From an uncultured Alistipes sp. (GTDB taxonomy: Bacteria; Bacteroidota; Bacteroidia; Bacteroidales; Rikenellaceae), in contig CALBKP010000047.1 of assembly GCA_937895825.1 (NCBI GenBank), positions 1-5,809 of the forward strand: a DNA stretch of 5,809 nucleotides. Direction: 5' to 3'. Below are positions 1-5,809 of this stretch, in pieces. Numbering within the stretch: the first letter of the stretch is position 1; every line of letters begins with the position of its first letter. Under the pieces are notes generated by a model. It did no database searches. It was not told the DNA's origin and saw only the letters and a program-made list of their open reading frames with translations. The translations under genes were made by a program, and so were the position numbers.

Positions 1-1047
1 GAACTGCAAACGGCGGTTGAGACCAATCTCCTGACCAGTATAGATCAGCGGCTGACCCTTAGGCAATACAAATGTAAGTGCTGCGAAGGTCTTGTGAGCA
101 TCGCCCATACGCTCGAACTCAGTACCTGCCCATGAGTTCTCGTCGTGGTTCGAGGTGAACATAAGACGCATAGCGGGTGCTGGATATTTCACGTCATCGC
201 GCTCGAGATACTCCTTAAGGTCGGCCACGGTCTTTGCGTCGGTCTTAATCATACCATCACCAGCAACGTTCTTAGTCTCGCTGCCACCCTTAGCCATAGC
301 GTTGAAGATATGGTGGAGCTCCCATGCGTAGGTAGCCTCAAAGCCTGAAGCGTGCAACCAAGTCTCTTCACCCTCAGCCAAGAGGTATACATCGGGATTG
401 ATGGCACGAACCTCCTCCCAAGCCTTAGACCAGAAGTCTGCGGGAACGTTCATAGCAACGTCGCAACGATAGCCGTCAACGCCCTTCTCTATCCAGAACT
501 TCAACGCGTCGAGCATAGCAGCACGCATATCCTCATTCTCGTAGTTAAGCTTTGCAATATCTGTCCAGTCGTACTCTACGATAGGAAGGCCGGTCTGCTC
601 GTCCATGACGTACCAATCCTTCTTACCCTCCTTCCACCAGTCAGCATCGCGAGAGGTGTGGTTAGCAACCCAGTCGATAATCACCTTAAGGCCGAGGTCG
701 TGAGCCGTAGCAAGGAACTTATCGAAGTCCTCCATAGTACCGAACTCAGGGTTTATCTCCTTATAGTCGATGATCGAGTAGTACGAGCCGAGCGTACCCT
801 TGCGGCCGTCAACACCGATAGGACTCACGGGCATAAGCCACACGATATCCACGCCCATATCCTTCAACACGGGGAGATACTTCTCTGCAGCAGCGAAAGT
901 ACCCTCCTCAGTAGCCTGACGAATATTAAGCTCGTAAACTACTGAATTAAACTTATCGAACCCACGGTTCTCAACCTTCTGTGCGTAGCAATTACAGCAA
1001 CCAACAAGTGTAGCAAACGCTACAACTAATGCAATAAATCTCTTCAT
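1..1047 (-). CDS. Compact GH13 alpha-amylase-family enzyme, 3' end cut by window edge
   Basis: This is the first 349 codons of a gene running off the left edge; no stop is reached. The family is GH13 (alpha-1,4-glucan hydrolysis). The (beta/alpha)8 barrel begins almost directly after the leader (VVYELNIRQ near residue 37). Conserved region I is DWVANH (D125-H130). The nucleophile is D196 in GYRCD, the acid/base is E225 in LLAEGE, and the transition-state Asp is D302 in SNHDEN, so the active site is complete. Domain B is short. The visible part stops at the barrel-end motif IYTGQEIG; the missing part should be the barrel end and a C-terminal beta domain. The leader MKRFIALVVAFATLVGC fits a lipoprotein signal (C17), although cleavage after CYA at 20-22 is also possible, so it is exported either way. 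The start lies 15 bp after the upstream GH13 stop, with an A/T-rich leader and no clear Shine-Dalgarno, implying cotranscription. The exact product size specificity cannot be read from sequence. Confidence 0.93.
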   Translation of the reverse strand, partial: MKRFIALVVAFATLVGCCNCYAQKVENRGFDKFNSVVYELNIRQATEEGTFAAAEKYLPVLKDMGVDIVWLMPVSPIGVDGRKGTLGSYYSIIDYKEINPEFGTMEDFDKFLATAHDLGLKVIIDWVANHTSRDADWWKEGKKDWYVMDEQTGLPIVEYDWTDIAKLNYENEDMRAAMLDALKFWIEKGVDGYRCDVAMNVPADFWSKAWEEVRAINPDVYLLAEGEETWLHASGFEATYAWELHHIFNAMAKGGSETKNVAGDGMIKTDAKTVADLKEYLERDDVKYPAPAMRLMFTSNHDENSWAGTEFERMGDAHKTFAALTFVLPKGQPLIYTGQEIGLNRRLQF

Positions 1048-1062
1048 AATATTTTGGTTTAA

Positions 1063-3198
1063 CTATTTATTAGCGATAACATATCCATAAGCGGGAAGCT
1101 CAACAGCAACGCGACCCTCACCCAAGCACTTAGCCGTGGCACCCTCGGTAGCCACTGCGACCTCCAAATCGTCGCACTCGGCAAATACTGGGAGCTCCAC
1201 CTCCACAGCCTTAGCCTCGCCACGAACGTTGATACCAACGATGGCCCACTCGCCCATATAGTGACGCAAGAATACCCAAGCCTCGTCGTCTACGTATAGC
1301 GTGCGGTAGTCACCATACATCAAAGGCATCGACGCACGGCGCTCCTTGATAAGAGCCTTAGTCTGAGCAAACTCTCGCTCCTGGTAGTCGTTATAACCAT
1401 CGAAGCGCATCATATCGCGGTTATCGGGGTCGTTAGCACCTGGAACACCATACTCATCACCCTGATAGATACAAGGAACACCTGGTACGGTTGTGATGAT
1501 AGCCTTCAATAGCTGCAATCCTGCGTGCCCCTTATCCATATCGCCCACACCTACCTCACGGTGCCAGCCCTCGGCCTTATCATCGGGACACCAAAGCGAC
1601 ATATCGCCACCGGCCAACGAGATGAAACGAGGCTTATCGTGGTTACCCGTGATGTTACCCATGGTGTGGTGTGAGCCATAAGCAGCCTCCGACTCCTCGA
1701 CAGTCGAGGCGATGGTGCGCATCGAGCGACCCTCGTCGACGATGACATCGCGCGAGTTGTGGTAGAGGTTGAAGTCAAACTGTGCGTCAATCATACCGCT
1801 CTTAACATACGAACCGATAAGCTCCACGTCGCCATAGGTCTCGCCAATCTGCCATACGTCGCGGTTAGGCATCTCACTCTTCAACTTGTGGGTAAGCATA
1901 CGCCAGTAGTTCAGAGGGATATGCTTGCACGCATCGTGGCGGTAGCCATCGAAGTCGAAATTACGCACCCAGTATAGAGCTGTGTCGGTCATAGGATCGC
2001 ACACCTCCTCGCGGCGAGTGTCGAGCGTAGGGATATGCTCGTCAAACCACGTCGTAAGGCGTGTCTCACCATCCCACTGGCCGATATTCTTACGGCCATC
2101 GGGGAGGTATAGATCGGTAGTCCAGTCGGGGTGCTCCTTGAGTACTGGAGAGTTGATATGCAGGTGGTTAGCTACATAGTCGAGAATCACGTTCATCTCT
2201 CCATCGTGAGCCTTGGCAAGCATAGTGCGAAGCTCCTCGTCGGTACCAAAGCGGAAGTCTACCTTAGTGTTATAGATAGGCCAGTAGCCGTGGTAGCCCG
2301 AGAACTTTGTGTCGGGATTAACGTTCTGACCCCATGCATCCTCGGGGTTCTGCGTGATAGGCGAGATCCAGATGGTTGTGATACCGAGATCAGTGAAGAA
2401 ACCATCCTCGATCTTCTGGGTGATACCCACGATATCGCCACCCTGGTAGTCAACCTTATCCAACACCTCCGGAGAGTTGATCTTCCAGTCGTTCTCGGTA
2501 GTACCATTGTTGAAGCGGTCGATCATCAACGAGTACAATACCTGTGACTGGTGATCCTGGCGGCGGATATCCTCAGCATCGGTAACCACCTCGCCACGCT
2601 CCAGGGGTAGCAATACGTCGTTGAAACGACCACGCTCCGACGCTGCAAATACGCGCACAACAGAGCGGTCATAAGCCTCAGCACACTTTGGAATAGCAAC
2701 GCTAATCGTATTACCCTCGAACTTAACATCCTCGATTGGATTATTCTGCCACAAAGCTACAACCTCCGCTACGGGCACGGTAGCCTCAATCTCGATGCGA
2801 CCATCCTCAACATCGGTTGATGACATATAGCTACCCTCCGTGTCACGCTTGCCACCGAGCACAACGATAGAGAGAGGCTCGTCGTCGTGCCATACCTCGA
2901 TGGTCGACACAAGAACATCGGCATCGGTGGTGATGTTGAACTCCTCCCAGCCCTCAGCCGTAGCCTCAAGGCGTAGACGCGCATCCTCCGTGGTTACCTT
3001 ATCGGCACCAGCCCACTGAGGATAGTAATCTGTAAGATAGTGCGACGTGGTGCCAGCCTTGATGGTCATAGGCACAACCGCCGCCTTGTTACCAACAGCC
3101 CACTCACCATTGGCCACAGGCTCGTCCGAAATGTAGTGTATCGCCAAGAGCGACACAACAACAGCACAAGCCACAAAAAGAATTGATTTTAGTCTCAT
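1063..3198 (-). CDS. GH13 alpha-amylase-type glycoside hydrolase with long N-terminal extension
   Basis: A complete 711-residue GH13 enzyme predicted to cleave alpha-1,4-glucan. After a hydrophobic leader (about residues 5-20) comes a beta-rich region of roughly 190 residues (30-215) that I cannot assign, then the catalytic barrel from YSLMIDRFNNG (222-232). Landmarks are YQGGD (251-255), GYHGYW (301-306), DYVANH (340-345), IPTLD (389-393), nucleophile D422 in GYRHD, acid/base E453 in IGET, and transition-state D521 in GNHDKPR. YQGDEYG at 578-584 and the DPDNRDM stretch at 590-596 are typical of neopullulanase/maltogenic-type GH13 members. A beta-rich C-terminal domain fills about 625-711. 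Only 77 residues separate D345-adjacent region I from the nucleophile, so it lacks the CBM58 insert seen in Bacteroides SusG. The leader has no good lipobox followed by a hydrophilic stretch, so a signal anchor or ordinary signal peptide is more likely, with action in the periplasm or envelope. Alternatives are a SusA-like neopullulanase role or an alpha-amylase role. Confidence 0.94.
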   Translation of the reverse strand: MRLKSILFVACAVVVSLLAIHYISDEPVANGEWAVGNKAAVVPMTIKAGTTSHYLTDYYPQWAGADKVTTEDARLRLEATAEGWEEFNITTDADVLVSTIEVWHDDEPLSIVVLGGKRDTEGSYMSSTDVEDGRIEIEATVPVAEVVALWQNNPIEDVKFEGNTISVAIPKCAEAYDRSVVRVFAASERGRFNDVLLPLERGEVVTDAEDIRRQDHQSQVLYSLMIDRFNNGTTENDWKINSPEVLDKVDYQGGDIVGITQKIEDGFFTDLGITTIWISPITQNPEDAWGQNVNPDTKFSGYHGYWPIYNTKVDFRFGTDEELRTMLAKAHDGEMNVILDYVANHLHINSPVLKEHPDWTTDLYLPDGRKNIGQWDGETRLTTWFDEHIPTLDTRREEVCDPMTDTALYWVRNFDFDGYRHDACKHIPLNYWRMLTHKLKSEMPNRDVWQIGETYGDVELIGSYVKSGMIDAQFDFNLYHNSRDVIVDEGRSMRTIASTVEESEAAYGSHHTMGNITGNHDKPRFISLAGGDMSLWCPDDKAEGWHREVGVGDMDKGHAGLQLLKAIITTVPGVPCIYQGDEYGVPGANDPDNRDMMRFDGYNDYQEREFAQTKALIKERRASMPLMYGDYRTLYVDDEAWVFLRHYMGEWAIVGINVRGEAKAVEVELPVFAECDDLEVAVATEGATAKCLGEGRVAVELPAYGYVIANK

Positions 3199-3240
3199 AT
3201 TGTTTGTGTTTTAGTAATTTTCGTACAATGGTGAGCTACT

Positions 3241-3301
3241 CCCAAGCTTAAGTTCTAACCATACATCTCCACTTTCTCCATTCCGAACTTAAGCCTATGG
3301 G
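3241..3301 (-). promoter_or_regulatory. Long-loop inverted repeat between GH53 and GH13 genes
   Basis: A 10-bp perfect inverted repeat (3246-3255 with 3285-3294, containing CTTAAG) extends outward by a further 4-5 pairs (3241-3244 against 3298-3301) if a small bulge is allowed. The loop is 29 bases (3256-3284) and purine-rich in the transcript. The outer base is 10 nt after the GH53 stop, the same spacing as the stem-loop after the SusE/F gene. No T tract follows. It may be an mRNA 3'-end or processing structure. The rest of the 113-bp gap is A/T-rich leader for the GH13 gene, with no clear Shine-Dalgarno. Confidence 0.35.
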
Positions 3302-3311
3302 TAGCGACCGT

Positions 3312-4604
3312 CTACTCTACATCCAACATCCAGTCGATGCCCTCGTGTAGATTGTTCTCGTTGGTAAAGTCCCAATAGGAATTATTCTCCCACGTAGAGC
3401 CATAGCCCCACGCCGTAGGATAGGTGTAGAGACCAGTGCCGTGTCCCTGAGCCTTACCCTCCAACAAGTCGGGCAACGACTCCGTACCCCACGTGATTAC
3501 ACCGATACCGCCACCGCGCTTCACATCCTCAGCTAACGCCTTGAGCCATGCGCGTTGCTTTGCAGGGGTGTAGTTTGTGGCGTTTGTGGCATCGTTCCAG
3601 TCGGGATAGTTATACGAGTTATCGCACCAGTCGCCCATCCATTGGCCATTTACTGTGCCCGTGGTGAACGAGTGCGCCGTCTCGAGAACCATTATACGCT
3701 TGCCATGCTTCGACTGCATAGCCTTTCCCAACGCCTCGAAGTTGGCGTAGGAGCCCATCGAGTGGCCGATGTTGGTGCCTGGATACCACGATAGGGCGAT
3801 GATGTCGTAGTTGGTGCAGCCATTCTCGGCGTAGGTATCCACATAGCCGAGTTTAGCAGGGTTGGCGATGTGTAGCGCCGACAATATCTCAAGATCGTAC
3901 TTACGCGCAAAGTCGCGCACAGCCGTGTGTCCATAGCTAAGCAGGCGTGCCGTGCGTGCGCCATCGTGCGCGCCGTTGAGCATAAAGCCGATGTTTACCT
4001 CGTTGCCAACTGCCACAATCTTGGGGTCGATGCCCTCGGCATGGAGGGTCTCCAATGACTCGAGCACCCAGTTATAGAGACTGCCGCCGAGCGTTACCTC
4101 ATCCATCGATTTCCAATCCTCGGGGATGTTGTTGTGCGTAGCTCCAGTAGATGTATATTTGTCGTAGTCGGGCTTTAGTGTGAGCATAATATCGAGGCCC
4201 TCGGCCTGTGCCATCTTGGCATCCTCCACCACGCGTGGCATCTGTTGCCAGTCGATGGTAACGCCGTTAATCTCGGCAAATGGCTGACGGTCGAGCTGCA
4301 AGCGTACGATGTTTGCGCCGTGATCCTTGATAGAGGTATAGGGATTAGTAACCTCGCCACCCTCGCGATACGTCAAGCCAAAGTCAATCATGTAGTTGGC
4401 GAACGACATGGTTGTTCCCTTATAGAACTTATCCACTTCGGGCGTAGGCGTAGGCTCGGGGTCGTCACCATCCTCCTCACCCTTATTCGGATCGTCGGGC
4501 TGCTCCACATCGTTGTTGTTAGGTAGTTTGAGATCCTCATCGCCACCACATGCCACAAAGGCAAACATCACAATAGGTATGATGCCCCATATTGACTTCT
4601 TCAT
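3312..4604 (-). CDS. GH53-fold lipoprotein, divergent from endo-beta-1,4-galactanase
   Basis: A complete 430-residue protein. The leader ends in FVAC, giving lipidated C19, followed by GGDED, an acidic stretch like the surface-export signals of Bacteroidota lipoproteins. An acidic, Pro-rich linker (about 22-58) then leads to a single (beta/alpha)8 domain. Family GH53 (arabinogalactan endo-beta-1,4-galactanase) is supported by acid/base E202 in VGNEVN, nucleophile E308 in MVLETAH, ALHIANP (243-249), the SWYPG stretch (272-276), and the C-terminal STWENNSYWDF segment that matches the WxNQALFDF end of the family. Differences are marked: the usual FHYSDxWADP segment is replaced around 142-153 (LTLKPDYDKYTS), and the WEPxW motif is replaced by WGTES (372-376). 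Catalysis therefore looks possible, but the substrate may not be galactan. It lies between a SusE/F gene and two GH13 genes in the same direction. Arginine codons are mainly CGC (8 of 11), unlike the SusE/F gene. The fold assignment is firm; the substrate is open. Confidence 0.85.
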   Translation of the reverse strand: MKKSIWGIIPIVMFAFVACGGDEDLKLPNNNDVEQPDDPNKGEEDGDDPEPTPTPEVDKFYKGTTMSFANYMIDFGLTYREGGEVTNPYTSIKDHGANIVRLQLDRQPFAEINGVTIDWQQMPRVVEDAKMAQAEGLDIMLTLKPDYDKYTSTGATHNNIPEDWKSMDEVTLGGSLYNWVLESLETLHAEGIDPKIVAVGNEVNIGFMLNGAHDGARTARLLSYGHTAVRDFARKYDLEILSALHIANPAKLGYVDTYAENGCTNYDIIALSWYPGTNIGHSMGSYANFEALGKAMQSKHGKRIMVLETAHSFTTGTVNGQWMGDWCDNSYNYPDWNDATNATNYTPAKQRAWLKALAEDVKRGGGIGVITWGTESLPDLLEGKAQGHGTGLYTYPTAWGYGSTWENNSYWDFTNENNLHEGIDWMLDVE

Positions 4605-4627
4605 ACTCGTTTCTGACTTTTATTTGG

Positions 4628-4657
4628 GGTTGGGAGGCCGATCAAGGCCGCCCAACC
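4628..4657 (-). promoter_or_regulatory. Second G/C-rich stem-loop upstream of the GH53 gene
   Basis: Arms 4628-4639 and 4646-4657 pair over 12 positions with one mismatch (4635 against 4650) around a 6-base loop (4640-4645). It is only 6 bp from the first stem-loop, and ends 23 bp before the GH53 start codon, just outside the ribosome footprint. There is no T tract after it. Together the two stem-loops fill most of the 105-bp gap, so they probably shape read-through or mRNA processing between the two genes. No Bacteroides-type TTTG / TAnnTTTG promoter was recognised in the gap. Confidence 0.45.
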
Positions 4658-4663
4658 AAAGGT

Positions 4664-4699
4664 TACACTATCGCGTACGTACGTGTACGCGATAGTGTA
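4664..4699 (-). terminator. 15-bp perfect stem-loop just after the SusE/F stop
   Basis: Positions 4664-4678 and 4685-4699 are exact inverted repeats of 15 bp enclosing a 6-base loop (4679-4684). In the transcript the stem starts 10 nt after the SusE/F stop codon. No T tract follows, so it does not look like a classical intrinsic terminator. It could be a leaky terminator, an attenuator, or a 3'-end barrier to nucleases that keeps the binding-protein mRNA more abundant than the enzyme mRNA. A dyad operator is possible but less likely at this place. The structure is directly visible; the role is inferred. Confidence 0.5.
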
Positions 4700-4709
4700 T
4701 AAAGTGTGA

Positions 4710-5809
4710 TTAGATTGCAGGAGTTGCACCGTCAGCCATTACCCAAATGGTCATATCCGAAATACGGAAATAAACATCATAAGCAACGCCAACCTCGCCA
4801 TTAACAAAGATGTTAGAACCACCGTCAAGTACAATAGCAGCACCAAGCTCACGAGCAGTTGTGTCAGTCACACCGTAGCTTGTGTCCCACGAGTAGTTCT
4901 TACGAACCTTGAATGCAAGACCCTCGTTGTTGGCATTTGCAAATACAACATCCTGAGCTACCAAAAGGTCTCCAGCTTCAACGAAAACTACATCCGAATT
5001 CCAGTTGCCTGACTGGAAGTCACCAATAACGCTCCAGGTGTCAGCAACACCACCTGTAGGATCTTCTGAGCCAGCAACAGCCAAGATAAGCTTAGAAGCA
5101 GATGGGTTGAAGTAGAAGTCGTATGAGCCTGCGTCAATCCACATATCAGCGCCGCCATAAGTCAAGGCGTTCTCACCAATAACAAGCTTCGAGCCGTCTG
5201 CATTACCATACTTCTCATCCCAAGCGTCGTTCAAACGGATAAGCAACTTACCCTCAGCCTCGATAGTGAGAGCCTCGGTAACGTACCAACCGTCACCACG
5301 AGCTACAAGGTCTACATCCTCACTCCAACCGTTGAAGTCACCGATAAGACCATAGGTAGTCTCTGCGGGAGGCTCGGGAGTAACAGGAGCCTCACCGTTT
5401 ACAGTGTAGTTCCACTTGCCACCCTCATTATCAGTAAGAGTGATAACAACATCATCATTAAGAACGATATCCTTGATATCTACAGACTGGTCGCCGCTAC
5501 CATTGTTCAAAACAATACTTACAGTCTTACCATAAGCAGTTGCATCGAACTGGTATACGAAGTAGTCACCCTCAGCAGTCATAGCAGAGCCTGGCCAGCC
5601 ACCTGCAAACTCGCCAAGGTCACCCCAGCCGTAGATGTTGCAAGTCTCCCAACCAGTAGCCTTAACATCAGCATACACCTTCACAGCCTTAGCATCAGAA
5701 GGAAGAGTGGGGTCAGCAGCACCTGCGGTCATAACATACAACTCGGCAGCCTCAGGGTTGAAGTAGAAGTCGTAAGTACCAGCAGCAATCCACATATCCT
5801 GACCCTCGG
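4710..5809 (-). CDS. SusE/SusF-like surface glycan (starch)-binding protein, 5' end cut by window edge
   Basis: The reading frame is open through the right edge, so the N-terminus (signal and lipobox) is missing; the Met at 5795 is internal because EGQD precedes it in frame. Numbering below is from that Met. The protein is non-catalytic and should hold starch or maltooligosaccharide at the outer surface beside SusC/SusD. Visible domains are the tail of one SusE/F repeat (to about 26); a CBM26-like module (about 37-133) with Y55, W57 and W67 in the IYGW...WPG pattern; a SusE/F repeat (148-242); and a second variant repeat (253-356). The last two share an R-x-N-x-x-W-D-x-x-Y-G pattern (R187, N189, W192, Y196 and R298, N300, W303, Y307), with aromatic residues suited to stacking on glucose rings. 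A short Pro/Glu linker (137-145) separates the CBM26-like module from the repeats. All five Arg codons are CGT, consistent with high expression. It could equally be called SusE or SusF. Confidence 0.88.
   Translation of the reverse strand, partial: EGQDMWIAAGTYDFYFNPEAAELYVMTAGAADPTLPSDAKAVKVYADVKATGWETCNIYGWGDLGEFAGGWPGSAMTAEGDYFVYQFDATAYGKTVSIVLNNGSGDQSVDIKDIVLNDDVVITLTDNEGGKWNYTVNGEAPVTPEPPAETTYGLIGDFNGWSEDVDLVARGDGWYVTEALTIEAEGKLLIRLNDAWDEKYGNADGSKLVIGENALTYGGADMWIDAGSYDFYFNPSASKLILAVAGSEDPTGGVADTWSVIGDFQSGNWNSDVVFVEAGDLLVAQDVVFANANNEGLAFKVRKNYSWDTSYGVTDTTARELGAAIVLDGGSNIFVNGEVGVAYDVYFRISDMTIWVMADGATPAI
5104..5147. repeat. Direct repeat copy 1 within SusE/F gene
   Basis: This 44-bp stretch matches 5755-5798 at 38 of 44 positions, including a perfect run of 20 bases. 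Both encode the end of a SusE/F repeat (MWI-A/D-AG-S/T-YDFYFNP), so the repeat reflects duplication of a whole binding domain inside the gene. Confidence 0.85.
5755..5798. repeat. Direct repeat copy 2 within SusE/F gene
   Basis: Partner of 5104-5147 (38 of 44 identical). It lies in the tail of the repeat domain that is cut by the right window edge, showing that at least two closely related SusE/F repeats flank the CBM26-like module. Confidence 0.85.

Noticed and set aside
352..945. Plus-strand open frame of 197 codons
   Set aside because: It is antisense to a GH13 gene with a complete set of catalytic motifs; no family features or leader are visible in it.
2131..2547. Plus-strand open frame of 138 codons
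   Set aside because: It mirrors the barrel region of the 711-residue GH13 gene and shows no recognisable protein features.
1063..3198. Calling the GH13 gene susG
   Set aside because: It lacks the lipoprotein leader and the CBM58 insert of SusG and has a different N-terminal region, so a gene symbol would overstate the match.
3199..3311. Internal promoter before the GH13 gene
   Set aside because: I could not find a TTTG plus TAnnTTTG pair at proper spacing in this gap.
4664..4699. Palindrome as a transposon or integron end
   Set aside because: There is no transposase, integrase or target duplication nearby, and the position fits a 3'-end stem-loop better.
5793..5795. Met codon as start of the SusE/F gene
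   Set aside because: The frame stays open upstream (EGQD), and the same MWI motif occurs inside a later repeat, so the Met is internal.

Overview
The window looks like the distal part of a starch-utilisation (Sus-type) polysaccharide utilisation locus from a member of the Bacteroidota, most likely Bacteroidales. The grounds are a SusE/SusF-type glycan-binding protein, Sec-dependent lipoprotein leaders, A-rich leader sequences without a clear Shine-Dalgarno, and two GH13 amylases in a row. Genus cannot be fixed from the sequence alone.

All four genes lie on the minus strand, so transcription runs from the right edge to the left. In order they are: (1) the 3' part of a SusE/SusF-like multi-domain surface glycan-binding protein (from the right edge to 4710); (2) a complete lipoprotein of the GH53 fold (4604-3312), a family known as endo-beta-1,4-galactanases; (3) a complete 711-residue GH13 alpha-amylase-type enzyme with a large N-terminal extension (3198-1063); (4) the first 349 residues of a second, compact GH13 enzyme (1047 to the left edge). 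The susC, susD and regulator genes expected for such a locus are not in the window. The genes would cooperate by holding alpha-glucan at the cell surface (SusE/F), cutting it outside (possibly the GH53-fold lipoprotein) and cutting it further with the two GH13 enzymes.

The gene junctions differ. The SusE/F-GH53 junction (105 bp) holds two stem-loops one after the other. The GH53-GH13 junction (113 bp) holds one long inverted repeat. The GH13-GH13 junction is only 15 bp. None of the stem-loops has a T tract, so they look more like attenuation, processing or mRNA-stability elements than full stops.

The most interesting point is the GH53-fold protein. Its two catalytic glutamates are in place, but several cleft motifs conserved in true galactanases are replaced, and it sits inside what is otherwise an alpha-glucan operon. 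This suggests a divergent GH53 branch with an unassigned substrate. No wholly new system is evident.
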